Below, one piece after another: positions 36,499 through 45,570 of a stretch of 64,000 nucleotides of DNA (the stretch's first letter is position 1; each line of letters opens with the position of its first letter). The position numbers were made by a program, and so were the translations under genes. The DNA comes from Tropicimonas isoalkanivorans. GTDB lineage: Bacteria; Pseudomonadota; Alphaproteobacteria; Rhodobacterales; Rhodobacteraceae. The notes beneath the pieces are model-generated. The model did no database searches and had not been told where the DNA came from. It saw only the letters and a program-made list of their open reading frames with translations. Location of the stretch: contig NZ_FOLG01000015.1 in assembly GCF_900112335.1 (NCBI RefSeq), positions 1-64,000 of the forward strand, in the 5' to 3' direction.

Positions 36499-39001
36499 GA
36501 CCGGTGGCTCCGTTCTGGTCGCGCTTGCCGGTCAGCAGAATGCGGGCAAGTCGACGCTCTTCAACATGCTCACCGGGCTGCAGCAGCACATCGCGAACTA
36601 TCCCGGCGTCACGGTCGACAAGAAATCCGGCACCTACATCGCTCATGGACGCACCTTCGAGGTCGTCGACCTGCCCGGCGCCTACAGCCTGTCGCCCTAT
36701 TCGCTAGAGGAACGGGTGGCACGCACATTCTTGCTCGACGAGATGCCCGACGTGGTAGTGAACGTGCTCGACGCAACCAACCTGCGCCGCTCCCTGCCGC
36801 TCACGTTCCAACTCCTCGAAATGGGGTTCCGGGTGGTGGTCGCGTTGAACATGATGGACGCAGCCGCCCGGCGCGGGCTTCAGATCGACGTCGCCGCGTT
36901 GCAACGCCGGCTCTGCGTTCCGGTGGTGCCGGTGGTCGGTCGCAAGGGACAGGGCGACGCCGAACTGCGGGACGCCATCGCGCGTGTCGCCGCAACGGAG
37001 CAGGTCGTGCCGGCAACGCTCAACTATGGCTCGTTGGAAGACGATGTCGCCCGGTTCCAGGGCGCGCTGGCCGCCGAACCGCGCCTGCGGGGGCTCCCGG
37101 CGCGGTGGTTGGCTGTCAAACTGCTGGAGACGAGCGACGAGGCCGAGGCGCTGCTGTCGACCCGTCTCGAGAACCCTCATTCACTGCTCGACGCCCTGTT
37201 TCGCACCCGCCAGGAGTTCGAAGCGGACAGCGGCGTCGCCACTGGCGATCACATCAGCGCCTGCCGCGACCGGAAGGCCACCGAAATCCTCGCCGCCTGC
37301 GTGACCGACACCCGAGCGGGCGAAGTGCCGATGTCGGAGCATATCGACCGGGTGCTGCTCAACCGTTTCCTCGCCCCGGTCTTCCTGGTGGCAACCGTCT
37401 GGGCGATCTACCAACTCTCCATCGTCCAGGGCTATGCGCTGACCGATGTCACCTGGCCGCTCCTCGCGGGCTTCAGGGATCTCGTCGCGATCGTCCTGCC
37501 CGATGCCGGGTTCCTGCACGACCCGCAGATCCGGTCCATCGGACTCTGGGCCGTGGATTCGATGAACACGCTGCTGAACTATGTGCCGATCTTCCTGATA
37601 CTGTTCGGGCTTATCGCGATCCTGGAGGATTCCGGCTACATGGCGCGGATCGCCTTCATCCTGGACCGCGTCCTGCACCGTTTCGGCCTGCACGGGCAAT
37701 CCACGTTACCCTTCATCCTCAGCGGCGTCTTCGCAGGCGGCTGCGCGGTGCCGGGCGTGATGGCCACAAAGGGCATCCCCGATGCCCGCGCACGGTTGGC
37801 GACCATCCTGACCGCGCCGTTCATGAACTGCCTGGCCAAGATCCCGCTGTATACCCTGCTGATCAACATCTGGTTCCCCGAGACCAAAGGGCTGATGTTG
37901 TTCTACCTGTCTACGCTCACGGTTATGGTCGCCCTGCTCGTGGCGAAGCTGCTGACCTCCTCCGTCCTGCGCAATGAGGAGACCGCACCTTTTGTCATGG
38001 AACTGCCAAGCTACCATCTCCCTTCGCCGATGGGTGTGTTGCGGCGGGCCGTGGGGCGAACGTGGGTCTATGTCCGCAAGGTTGCCTCGGTGGTTCTGGC
38101 GGTTGCGACGGTGATCTATGTGCTTTTGCAATTCCCAGGCGTGCCGGCCGATCGGCAGGTCGCCTACCAGGCCGAGGCCGAAGCCGCCATCGCCCGGTTC
38201 TACGACACGCTGCAGGGCAATCCGCTGAGAGCCGAGGTGGCGGACCCGACGCGCCTGATGACGCTGGTCAACCTTCAATCCGAACACGCCGCACAGATCG
38301 AGGCGGCGGAGACCCCGTCGGAACGTCAGGCATTGGACGGCACCCTGAAACGCCGACACCCCGACCTGGCGCCGTTCCTGCTCGGCGGGGCCACCGCTGA
38401 GACTCAGGAAGCCGCTTCGGCGCTCGATGCCTTGGCGACCACCCGGGCCGACCTGCGGCGCACCCTCCGCCGCGACCGGCTGGAAAGCAGCTTCCTCGGC
38501 TACCTCGGCCGCGGGCTGGAGCCAGTCACGCAATTCGCCGGCTTCGACTGGAAGATCAACATCGCGCTCCTCACCTCCTTCGCCGCCCGCGAGAACTCCG
38601 TGGCGACCCTCGGCGTCCTCTTCGACCAGGACGACGGCCAGAACCTGTCGCTGGAGCAACGCATGGGCGCCCAGCAGAAAGCCGAGGGGCGCGCGGCCGT
38701 TTCGGCAGTGGCGCTGATGCTCTTCTTCGCCTTGTATCCGCCCTGCCTAGCCACCGTCATCATGGTCCGGCTGCAAACCCGCAGCCGCAAATGGACTGCC
38801 TTCTCCGTGATCTTTCCGACCATTCTTGGCCTGGCTGTCGCCTCGGCGGTCCATACCGTCGGCACGTCCCTGGGTCTCAGCGGGTTGCAGACGATGAGCG
38901 CCGTATACGCCCTCACCGCCGGGCTGCTCTTTGTAGTGGCCCTGCCGAAGCCGTGGCTGCACGGGCATGACGGTCCAGCACTCGGGGAGCCGGCGAAATG
39001 A
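36491..39001 (+). CDS. feoB: Ferrous iron transporter FeoB
   Basis: An 836-aa inner-membrane Fe(II) importer with an N-terminal G domain: G1 GQQNAGKS at 14-21, G2 in PGVTVDKKSG, G3 DLPGAYSLSPYSLEE, G4 NMMD. The Gate motif region FAGGCAVPGVMATKG lies in the permease domain, and a soluble loop of about 120 residues follows VIYVLLQFPGVP. G1 differs from the usual GNPNSGKT. The start overlaps feoA and the stop overlaps the next small gene by ATGA, giving one coupled feo operon. Confidence 0.95.
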   Translation: MAETGGSVLVALAGQQNAGKSTLFNMLTGLQQHIANYPGVTVDKKSGTYIAHGRTFEVVDLPGAYSLSPYSLEERVARTFLLDEMPDVVVNVLDATNLRRSLPLTFQLLEMGFRVVVALNMMDAAARRGLQIDVAALQRRLCVPVVPVVGRKGQGDAELRDAIARVAATEQVVPATLNYGSLEDDVARFQGALAAEPRLRGLPARWLAVKLLETSDEAEALLSTRLENPHSLLDALFRTRQEFEADSGVATGDHISACRDRKATEILAACVTDTRAGEVPMSEHIDRVLLNRFLAPVFLVATVWAIYQLSIVQGYALTDVTWPLLAGFRDLVAIVLPDAGFLHDPQIRSIGLWAVDSMNTLLNYVPIFLILFGLIAILEDSGYMARIAFILDRVLHRFGLHGQSTLPFILSGVFAGGCAVPGVMATKGIPDARARLATILTAPFMNCLAKIPLYTLLINIWFPETKGLMLFYLSTLTVMVALLVAKLLTSSVLRNEETAPFVMELPSYHLPSPMGVLRRAVGRTWVYVRKVASVVLAVATVIYVLLQFPGVPADRQVAYQAEAEAAIARFYDTLQGNPLRAEVADPTRLMTLVNLQSEHAAQIEAAETPSERQALDGTLKRRHPDLAPFLLGGATAETQEAASALDALATTRADLRRTLRRDRLESSFLGYLGRGLEPVTQFAGFDWKINIALLTSFAARENSVATLGVLFDQDDGQNLSLEQRMGAQQKAEGRAAVSAVALMLFFALYPPCLATVIMVRLQTRSRKWTAFSVIFPTILGLAVASAVHTVGTSLGLSGLQTMSAVYALTAGLLFVVALPKPWLHGHDGPALGEPAK

Positions 39002-39246
39002 ACCAGACACTCCAGCCGGCGATCGACCTCGGCGCCGAAGCGGGTATCGCCCCGCTGGAATATCTGCTGGTCGCCACCCTCGCCGGACTGGCCCTGGCCT
39101 ACCTCCTGCGCGGTTTCCTGAAACGGCGCGCGAAGGCCGCCTCCGGCGAGGGCTGCACCGGATGCCCCGGCTGTTCGTCGACAGGCGGCTGCCCAAGCGT
39201 GACACAGTTCAAGTTCGACACGAGCGACGGCCGGCGCGCGCCCTGA
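38998..39246 (+). CDS. Small Cys-rich Feo-associated membrane protein
   Basis: An 82-aa protein with one membrane helix (about 20-40), a basic stop-transfer KRRAK, and a C-terminal tail with Cys53, Cys56, Cys59 and Cys65 (GCTGCPGCSSTGGCP). This is the layout of FeoB-associated Cys-rich proteins, a possible FeoC substitute. It overlaps feoB by ATGA. No HTH domain is present, so it is not the enterobacterial FeoC. Confidence 0.8.
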   Translation: MNQTLQPAIDLGAEAGIAPLEYLLVATLAGLALAYLLRGFLKRRAKAASGEGCTGCPGCSSTGGCPSVTQFKFDTSDGRRAP

Positions 39247-39401
39247 CAGGCACCCGGCATTCGCCCGGCGGGACGCTGGGTTGAGGCATTTCTGCTCGAC
39301 TTTGCCCCCTCCCTGCGAGACATACGGCCGCGCGCGAGACGGACCGGACCGATGCCCGATCTGTCACATCGCGTTTTCCCGTCTTGCCAAGGACCGACCG
39401 A

Positions 39402-40259
39402 ATGCACCAAGACAGCTTCGACGCCCTCCTTCCCGCCGACATGGCCCGCAAGGCCGAGAACCTTGGGGTCACCAAGGCGACCAAGGCGCCGCTTTCAGCC
39501 TTCATCCTCGCCGTCACGGCCGGCGCCTTCATCGGCATCGCTTTCGTCTTCTACACCGTCGTCACCACCGGCAACGACGCCCTCGGCTGGGGGCTCAACC
39601 GGCTCATCGGGGGCATCGCCTTCAGCCTCGGGCTGATGCTGGTGGTGGTGAACGGCGGCGAGCTGTTTACCAGCACTGTGCTGACGGTCGTCGCGCGCGC
39701 CAGCCGCAAGATCACCTCGGCGCAGCTCGCCCGCAACTGGGCCCTGGTCTACGCCGGCAACTTCGTCGGCGCACTTGGACTGGTGCTGATCATGCAAGCC
39801 GCCCGCCACTATACGCTCGGCGGCGGCCAACTGGGCATCAGCTACATGTCCATCGCCCAGCACAAGCTGCATCATACCTTCACGCAGGCGGTGGCCCTGG
39901 GGGTCATGTGCAACGTGATGGTCTGCCTGGGCGTGTGGATGACGTTTTCCGCCCGCTCGGTCACGGACAAACTGCTGGCGGTGGTCCTGCCGGTCGCCAT
40001 GTTCGTTGCCGCCGGCTTCGAACACTGCGTCGCGAACATGTTCCAGATCCCCATGGCGATCCTGACGGTAAACGCCGCTGACGCAACCTTCTGGGCCGAA
40101 ACCGGCAAGACCGCAGCGGACTTCGCGGACCTCACCTGGGGCAACTTCCTGCTGCACAACCTGCTGCCCGTCACCATCGGCAACATCATCGGCGGCGGTC
40201 TCCTGGTCGGGCTGCTTTACTGGTTCATCTACCTTCGCCCCTTGGAAAAGCAGGCGTAG
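39402..40259 (+). CDS. focA: Formate/nitrite transporter FocA-like channel
   Basis: A 285-aa pentameric FNT channel with six helices. Motifs include GGIAFSLGLMLVVVNGGELFTS, NWALVYAGNFVGA, GVMCNVMVCLGVWMTFSARS and GFEHCVANMFQIP, with the pore His in FEHCVANM. It would export formate made by pyruvate formate-lyase, whose genes lie convergent just downstream. ATG 39402 has AAGGA 8 nt upstream; a TTG at 39384 is a less likely start. Confidence 0.9.
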   Translation: MHQDSFDALLPADMARKAENLGVTKATKAPLSAFILAVTAGAFIGIAFVFYTVVTTGNDALGWGLNRLIGGIAFSLGLMLVVVNGGELFTSTVLTVVARASRKITSAQLARNWALVYAGNFVGALGLVLIMQAARHYTLGGGQLGISYMSIAQHKLHHTFTQAVALGVMCNVMVCLGVWMTFSARSVTDKLLAVVLPVAMFVAAGFEHCVANMFQIPMAILTVNAADATFWAETGKTAADFADLTWGNFLLHNLLPVTIGNIIGGGLLVGLLYWFIYLRPLEKQA

Positions 40260-40321
40260 AAGCCGCGCGCCAAGGCCGGCCAGAAGATCTAACGCCGCTC
40301 AGATCGGCGCGCGCCCTTCGT

Positions 40322-40346
40322 CTTCTTGTGCCCTGAAAATATCCCC
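40322..40346 (+). repeat. Intergenic CTTCTTGT-N7-AAATATCCCC motif
   Basis: CTTCTTGT (40322-40329) is followed after 7 nt by AAATATCCCC (40337-40346), then GCCGGAGGC. The same half-motifs occur in the hairpin at 43916-43938. It lies in the 155-nt convergent gap between focA and pflA. Confidence 0.4.
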
Positions 40347-40414
40347 GCCGGAGGCACCTTCCAACGGAAGATCGTTTTCGCCCGCCGCCATTCGGGGTCA
40401 CGCTGTTCGAAAGG

Positions 40415-41194
40415 TCAGGAAACGATAAGTCCGCGCGACCGGAACACCTCGCGCGCCGCGTCCGCCTCGTCGCGGCTCGGCGTGGGCGTGTCTCGGAGCT
40501 TGTACTCCAAACCCAGCTTGTCCCATTTAGACGTCCCAAGCTGGTGAAAGGGCAGCACTTCGACCTGCTCCACCGAAGGGCCATAGCTGGCCACCAGATC
40601 GGCCATGCGCGCCACTTCGTCCGGCGCGTCGGTCCAGCCGGGAACCAGCACGTAGCGGATTCGCATCTGCTTGCCCAACCGCACAAGACGGTCGGCGCAC
40701 TCCAGCGTCGGCTGGAGCGGTTGCGCGGTGAGCGCGCGGTACTTCGCAGGGTCGGCATGCTTGATGTCGAGCATCACGAGGTCGATCGGGTCGAACCAGT
40801 CGTCCGTGACGTTGCCATGCAGAAAGCCCTGCGTGTCCAGCGCGATATGCAGCCCGTAGCGCGCCTTGATCGCGCGGGCCGCCGCCCCGACGAAGGGCGC
40901 TTGCATCAGCGGCTCCCCGCCTGAAAACGTTACCCCCCCGGCGAATTTCAAGAATCCGGCGAGCGAGTCGATTTCGGAGAGGATGTCCCCCACCTCCACC
41001 CGTCGGCCGTTGTGCAGCTTCCAGGTGTCCGGGTTGTGGCAATAGAGGCAGCGGAACATGCACCCGGCCATGAAGAAAACGTAACGCATGCCCGGCCCAT
41101 CCACCGCCGCCCCGGATTCCACCGAATGGAGGAAGCCATGACACGCTGCCTGGTGCGGGCCGTCGAAGGTCTCACTGGGAAGTGCGATTGTCAT
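40415..41194 (-). CDS. pflA: Pyruvate formate-lyase activating enzyme
   Basis: A 259-aa radical-SAM glycyl-radical activase. The cluster motif Cys45-x3-Cys49-x2-Cys52 (CMFRCLYC) and GGVTFSGGEPLMQ are intact. It uses SAM and a 4Fe-4S cluster to install the glycyl radical on PflB under low oxygen. It lies 22 nt after the pflB stop in the same operon. The start is the first in-frame ATG, with GGAG about 12 nt upstream. Confidence 0.95.
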   Translation of the reverse strand: MTIALPSETFDGPHQAACHGFLHSVESGAAVDGPGMRYVFFMAGCMFRCLYCHNPDTWKLHNGRRVEVGDILSEIDSLAGFLKFAGGVTFSGGEPLMQAPFVGAAARAIKARYGLHIALDTQGFLHGNVTDDWFDPIDLVMLDIKHADPAKYRALTAQPLQPTLECADRLVRLGKQMRIRYVLVPGWTDAPDEVARMADLVASYGPSVEQVEVLPFHQLGTSKWDKLGLEYKLRDTPTPSRDEADAAREVFRSRGLIVS

Positions 41195-41216
41195 GGCTTG
41201 GCTCCTTTCTCGGAGG

Positions 41217-43472
41217 TTACATGCCGGCGTGGAAGGTGCGGCCGATCACGTCGAGCTGCTGTTCCCGGGTCAACTTGACGAAGTTCACCGCGTAACCGGA
41301 CACCCGGACAGTCAGCTGCGGGTATTTCTCCGGATGGTCCATCGCATCCATGAGCGTCTCGCGGCTGAGCATGTTGACGTTCACGTGGAAGCCGCCCGCC
41401 TGGGTGAACCCGTCGAGGCAGTTGGCAAGGTTGCGCACCTGTTCGTCCTCGGTGTGGCCCATGGAGTCCGGCGTGGCCGACGCCGTCCAGGAGATCCCGT
41501 CCTGCGCGTGCTCGTAAGGCAGCTTGGCGACGGAGGCACCTGCAGCGACGAACCCCTTCTTGTCCCGCCCATTCATCGGGTTGGCGCCCGGCGCGAACGG
41601 CTCACCCGCCCGGCGCCCGCATGGGGTGCAACCCGTTTTCTTGCCATAGACGACGTTCGACGTGATCGTCAGGATCGACTGCGTTGGCATGGAGTTGCGA
41701 TAGAACACCGGCTGCGCCTTCACCTTGCTCATGAAGACCTCGGTCAACCAGGCGGCGATCTCGTCCACGCGGTCGTCGTTGTTGCCGAAGGCCGGATAGT
41801 CGCCCTCGATCTCATAATCGACTGCCAGCCCGGCATCGTTGCGGATCACCTTCACCTTCGCGTGCTTGATCGCGGAGAGGGAATCCGCCGCGATGGACAG
41901 TCCGGCAATGCCGCAGGCCATGGTCCGCAAGACATCGCGGTCATGCAGCGCCATCTCGATCCGCTCGTAGGCGTACTTGTCGTGCATGTAGTGGATGCAG
42001 TTCAGCGCCTTGACGTATGTCTTTGCGAGCCAGTCCATCGTCTTGTCGAACCGCGCCATCACAGTGTCGTAATCGAGCACATTGTCCAGGATCGGTTCAA
42101 AGCCGGGCGCGACCACTTTGCCGCTCTTTTCGTCCACGCCGCCGTTGATGGCGTAGAGCAGAGCCTTGGCCAGGTTCGCGCGGGCACCGAAGAACTGCAT
42201 CTGCTTGCCGATGGCCATGGCGGAGACACAGCAGGCGATACCATAGTCGTCGCCCCACTTCGGCCGCATCAGGTCGTCGTTCTCATACTGGATGGCGGAC
42301 GTATCCTTCGACACCTTGGCGCAGAAATCCTTGAACCCGCGCGGGAGCTGAGCGCTCCACAGGACGGTCAGGTTGGGCTCTGGCGCCGGTCCTAGGTTGT
42401 AAAGCGTATGCAGGACGCGCATGGAGGTCTTGGTCACCAGCGTCCGGCCGTCGAGCCCCATCCCGCCGATGGCCTCCGTCACCCAGGTGGGGTCGCCGGA
42501 AAACAGCTCGTCGTATTCAGGCGTCCGCAAGAACCGGACGAGCCGCAGTTTGATGACCATGTCGTCGATCAGTTCCTGCGCTGCGCTTTCGGTCAGCGTG
42601 CCGCGCTCCATATCGCGCTGGATGTAGACGTCGAGGAAGCTCGACACCCGACCAATCGACATCGCGGCGCCGTTCTGTTCCTTCACCGCGGCAAGATAGC
42701 CGAGATATGTGAACTGGATCGCCTCCCGCGCGGTCATCGCCGGCCGGGACATGTCCACCCCGTACTTCAGCCCCATCTCGCGCAGCTCGCCCAGGGCGCG
42801 ATACTGCTCGGACAGCTCTTCCCGCAGGCGCAGGGTGTGTTCATCGAAGACCGCGTCGTCGAGTTCGGCCTTCTCCTCGAGCTTGCGTGCTTGCAGCGCG
42901 TCGATGCCGTAAAGCGCGATACGGCGGTAGTCGCCGATGATCCGGCCCCGGCCGTAAGCGTCGGGAAGGCCGGTGATGACGCCGGACTTGCGACAGGCCA
43001 CGATGTCGGGCGAGTAGACGTCGAACACGCCCTGGTTATGGCTCTTGCGATACTTGGTCCAGATCTCATGCACGGTCGCATCCGGCGTGAAGCCGAAGGA
43101 TGTCAGGCCGTTCTCGACCATCCGGAGGCCGCCGTTGGGCATGATCGCACGTTTCAGCGGCGCATCCGTCTGAAGGCCGACGATCAGTTCACGCTCCTTG
43201 TCGATGTAGCCGGCGTCATGCGCGGTGATCGAGGAGGGCGTATCGGCGGAGACGTCCAGAACGCCCTTTTCGCGTTCCTGCTTCAGAAGAAAACCCAGGT
43301 CCTGCCAGATCTGCTCGGTCCGCTCGGTCGGCCCCGCCAGGAAGGACGCATCGCCCTCATAGGGGGTATAGTTCTCCTGTATGAAGCCTCGAACGTCGAT
43401 CGACTTGCGCCATGCGCCATCGGTGAAACCAACCCAGGGGTCTCTAAGGTCTGCGGACGTCATCACGTTCAT
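41217..43472 (-). CDS. pflB: Pyruvate formate-lyase
   Basis: A 751-aa glycyl-radical enzyme that converts pyruvate and CoA to formate and acetyl-CoA. The catalytic pair Cys414-Cys415 ([11 protein letters not shown]) and the radical Gly726 in [10 protein letters not shown] are present at the expected places, and length is canonical. With pflA and focA it forms a fermentative block. The start codon is preceded by AGGAG (about 8 nt). Upstream is an AT-rich 500-nt region with an FNR-like box. Confidence 0.97.
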   Translation of the reverse strand: MNVMTSADLRDPWVGFTDGAWRKSIDVRGFIQENYTPYEGDASFLAGPTERTEQIWQDLGFLLKQEREKGVLDVSADTPSSITAHDAGYIDKERELIVGLQTDAPLKRAIMPNGGLRMVENGLTSFGFTPDATVHEIWTKYRKSHNQGVFDVYSPDIVACRKSGVITGLPDAYGRGRIIGDYRRIALYGIDALQARKLEEKAELDDAVFDEHTLRLREELSEQYRALGELREMGLKYGVDMSRPAMTAREAIQFTYLGYLAAVKEQNGAAMSIGRVSSFLDVYIQRDMERGTLTESAAQELIDDMVIKLRLVRFLRTPEYDELFSGDPTWVTEAIGGMGLDGRTLVTKTSMRVLHTLYNLGPAPEPNLTVLWSAQLPRGFKDFCAKVSKDTSAIQYENDDLMRPKWGDDYGIACCVSAMAIGKQMQFFGARANLAKALLYAINGGVDEKSGKVVAPGFEPILDNVLDYDTVMARFDKTMDWLAKTYVKALNCIHYMHDKYAYERIEMALHDRDVLRTMACGIAGLSIAADSLSAIKHAKVKVIRNDAGLAVDYEIEGDYPAFGNNDDRVDEIAAWLTEVFMSKVKAQPVFYRNSMPTQSILTITSNVVYGKKTGCTPCGRRAGEPFAPGANPMNGRDKKGFVAAGASVAKLPYEHAQDGISWTASATPDSMGHTEDEQVRNLANCLDGFTQAGGFHVNVNMLSRETLMDAMDHPEKYPQLTVRVSGYAVNFVKLTREQQLDVIGRTFHAGM

Positions 43473-43665
43473 TTACGGCTCCTGCACATGCAGTGGGAGA
43501 GCGGGGCCGCTGCCCCGTCGATCTCGGATTGTCATTTCGGTGGACGGCGCCAGGGAGGGGGAGCGCCGACCGGTCGCCGGCACCACGATGGCGCCCCTGA
43601 CCAGATAACGCAAACATAGGGTCTTCACTGCCGGTGAGGCAACCCGTTGGAACCAATGTGGATTT

Positions 43666-43679
43666 TTGATATATACAAA
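43666..43679 (-). promoter_or_regulatory. FNR/FnrL-like box upstream of pflB
   Basis: TTGATATATACAAA matches 8 of 10 positions of the FNR consensus TTGAT-N4-ATCAA. It lies about 195 nt upstream of pflB within an AT-rich island, so a long leader is implied. Oxygen control is expected for pfl genes, but this is a visual match. Confidence 0.35.
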
Positions 43680-43826
43680 TATTTCAACAGGTTATTGCAG
43701 GGCATATTGCGGGGTTGCACCTGCCGCATATAGGGTTGCGCATGTAAATTCCACCTACGGAGCCCGGCTGGAAGCATAGTTGCGCACCCAATTTTCGGGC
43801 TGCGTGGTGCGACCCGGGACCGCTAA

Positions 43827-43850
43827 CGGTTGGCCGCGCGCAGCCAACCG
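43827..43850. terminator. Perfect 8-bp hairpin in the pflB-dehydrogenase gap
   Basis: CGGTTGGC pairs perfectly with GCCAACCG around an 8-nt loop. It is the second hairpin beyond the acyl-CoA dehydrogenase stop. It may help end the aromatic operon transcript or block read-through into pflB; no U-run follows. Confidence 0.35.
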
Positions 43851-43881
43851 AATGGCCGTTCTAAGTGCGCCGGAGGGATCT

Positions 43882-43937
43882 GGGTATTTTTGCCAACAAG
43901 AAGACCTGGCTTCGGCTTCTTGTTGGTTCAAATACCC
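43882..43937 (-). terminator. Long imperfect hairpin beyond the acyl-CoA dehydrogenase gene
   Basis: Two 22-nt arms (43882-43903 and 43916-43937) pair except for a 3-nt internal mismatch: GGGTATTT...CCAACAAGAAG with CTTCTTGTTGG...AAATACCC, around a 12-nt loop. It starts 52 nt past the dehydrogenase stop. It is likely an operon-end structure and contains the AAATACCC motif seen elsewhere in the window. Confidence 0.5.
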
Positions 43938-43988
43938 CATTCTAAGCCTGCCACGGGCGGAACGTTCGTAGTCGCTGCGCCGGATGTC

Positions 43989-45569
43989 TCAGGCAATGAG
44001 AGCGGCGTATGCCTGCGCGAAAGCGCTGCCTCGCGCACGGGCACGGCGGGCGACCCGCCGAATGCGGTCCGGTTCAGGGTGACAGGTGGCGGCGGCCTCC
44101 ATACGAACCCAGAGACAGCGCAGCAACGTCTCCGCAGTCAAGCGCATGAAGTCGTCGGCGAGGGGCGTCGGGTCTTCCGCTCCCGCAACAGTCGCCCGCG
44201 CCCTTGTCCAAAGCACATAGCATTCCGCGATTTCCGGGTGCGTCGCGGCTTCGGTCGCGACAAACGCGTCAAAAGCCTCCGCGGCGGGTGAAGACAGGAG
44301 CCGGGTCGCAAGGGCCCGAGCATGGATGCCGTTCGCCCCCTCGTAGATCGCCGTGATGCGGGCATCCCGATACGTCTGCTCCAGCCTGTACTCCCGCAGG
44401 TACCCATACCCGCCAAGCACCTGCATGCCGAGGTCGGCCGCGCGGATGCCCGCCTCGGTGCCGTGGTATTTCGCGACAGGCGTCAAAAACTCCACGAGCC
44501 CCGGGTTCGCGCCGCTTTCCAGCGCCACGGAGGCCAGATAGGCGATGGCGCGGGCGCCGAGGGCGAGCGCGTCGATCTCGTCCAGCATTCTGCGAATATC
44601 GGCGTGGGCATCGAGCGTCACGGGAGCCCCGTCTGGCCCGCGCCCCTGGACCCGTTCCGCCGCATACGCCCGCGCAACGTCGTGGGCGCGAGCGGCGTGG
44701 GCGGCGCCTTGGAGGGCGACGTCGATGCGGGCGTGGTTCATCATCGTGAACATCGCCTTGAGTCCCTGCCCCTCCGCGCCGATCAACTCCGCCTCGGCTT
44801 CGTCAAAGGCCAGTTGGCAGGTGGGCGAGGCGTGCAGTCCCATCTTTTCCTCGATCCGGGTGACCGTGACGGCGTTGCGCGTGCCGTCGGCCCGCGTGCA
44901 GGGGCAGACGAAGAGCGACAGCCCCTTGATCCCGTCGGCGGAGGTCCTTGCGAGAACCAGATGGAGGATGCGGTCGCTCATGTCCTGATCGCCGCCGGAG
45001 ATGAATATCTTTTCACCGGTTATCGCCCAACCATCGCCGGCGCGCTCCGCCTTGCACCGGACGCGGCTGAGGTCCGATCCTGCGCCGGCCTCGGTCAGGC
45101 ACATGGTTGCAAGGGTTTCTCCGCTGGCCAGCGGCGGGATGTGGCGCGCTTTCTGTTCGTCGGTTCCAAAATGCAGCAGCGTTCGCACGGCACCTGGAAC
45201 CAGACCGGTCACCATCTGAAGCGCGTGGTTGGCGCCGGTGAAGATTTCGGACGTGATCGCCAGCATCGTGCCGTCGAGCCCTTGGCCGCCGTACGCCTCA
45301 GGGACCGTCAGGCCGGGCCAGCCCTGGTCGGCATAACTCGCATAGAGCGCCGCGAAGCCGTCGGGCATGCGGACGCGCCCGTTTTCCAGGCGGCAGCCCT
45401 GCTGGTCCCCCGGCTCGTCGAGTGGCGCGATCTCGGCCTCGGCGAAGGCGGCGAAATGGCCGGCGATCTCACCGGTGAGGTCGGCGTCGAAGTGCTCCAG
45501 CGCCGTCGCACCGGCCACGTGGGTCATGGTGAAAAGAATATCGTCGAGCGGGGCCACGAAGGGTTTCAT
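43989..45569 (-). CDS. Acyl-CoA dehydrogenase of the phenylpropanoid (phd-like) cluster
   Basis: A 526-aa FAD-dependent acyl-CoA dehydrogenase of the longer type with a C-terminal extension. Motifs include CLTEAGAGSDLS, EEKMGLHASPTCQL, VLGGYGYLREYRLEQTYRD and IYEGANGIHARAL, the last carrying the usual catalytic Glu. In this operon it would oxidise a dihydro-phenylpropanoyl-CoA to the cinnamoyl-CoA, as PhdC is proposed to do. ATG 45569 begins one base after the amidohydrolase stop, so they are coupled. It is the last gene of the run. Confidence 0.88.
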   Translation of the reverse strand: MKPFVAPLDDILFTMTHVAGATALEHFDADLTGEIAGHFAAFAEAEIAPLDEPGDQQGCRLENGRVRMPDGFAALYASYADQGWPGLTVPEAYGGQGLDGTMLAITSEIFTGANHALQMVTGLVPGAVRTLLHFGTDEQKARHIPPLASGETLATMCLTEAGAGSDLSRVRCKAERAGDGWAITGEKIFISGGDQDMSDRILHLVLARTSADGIKGLSLFVCPCTRADGTRNAVTVTRIEEKMGLHASPTCQLAFDEAEAELIGAEGQGLKAMFTMMNHARIDVALQGAAHAARAHDVARAYAAERVQGRGPDGAPVTLDAHADIRRMLDEIDALALGARAIAYLASVALESGANPGLVEFLTPVAKYHGTEAGIRAADLGMQVLGGYGYLREYRLEQTYRDARITAIYEGANGIHARALATRLLSSPAAEAFDAFVATEAATHPEIAECYVLWTRARATVAGAEDPTPLADDFMRLTAETLLRCLWVRMEAAATCHPEPDRIRRVARRARARGSAFAQAYAALIA

Positions 45570-45570
45570 C

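Larger units (their letters stand above)
43473..43988. other. pflB promoter region and 3' end of the aromatic operon
   Basis: This 516-nt gap separates pflB from the acyl-CoA dehydrogenase gene, both on the minus strand. It holds an AT-rich promoter-like section (about 43655-43760) with an FNR-like box and two imperfect copies of GCATAT(n)GGGGTTGC. It also holds two hairpins on the dehydrogenase side. No gene is supported. Confidence 0.55.

Noticed and set aside
41193-43619. Two plus-strand frames of about 400 codons opposite pflB
   Set aside because: pflB is certain on the minus strand, with both catalytic Cys and the radical Gly; the antisense frames are compositional.
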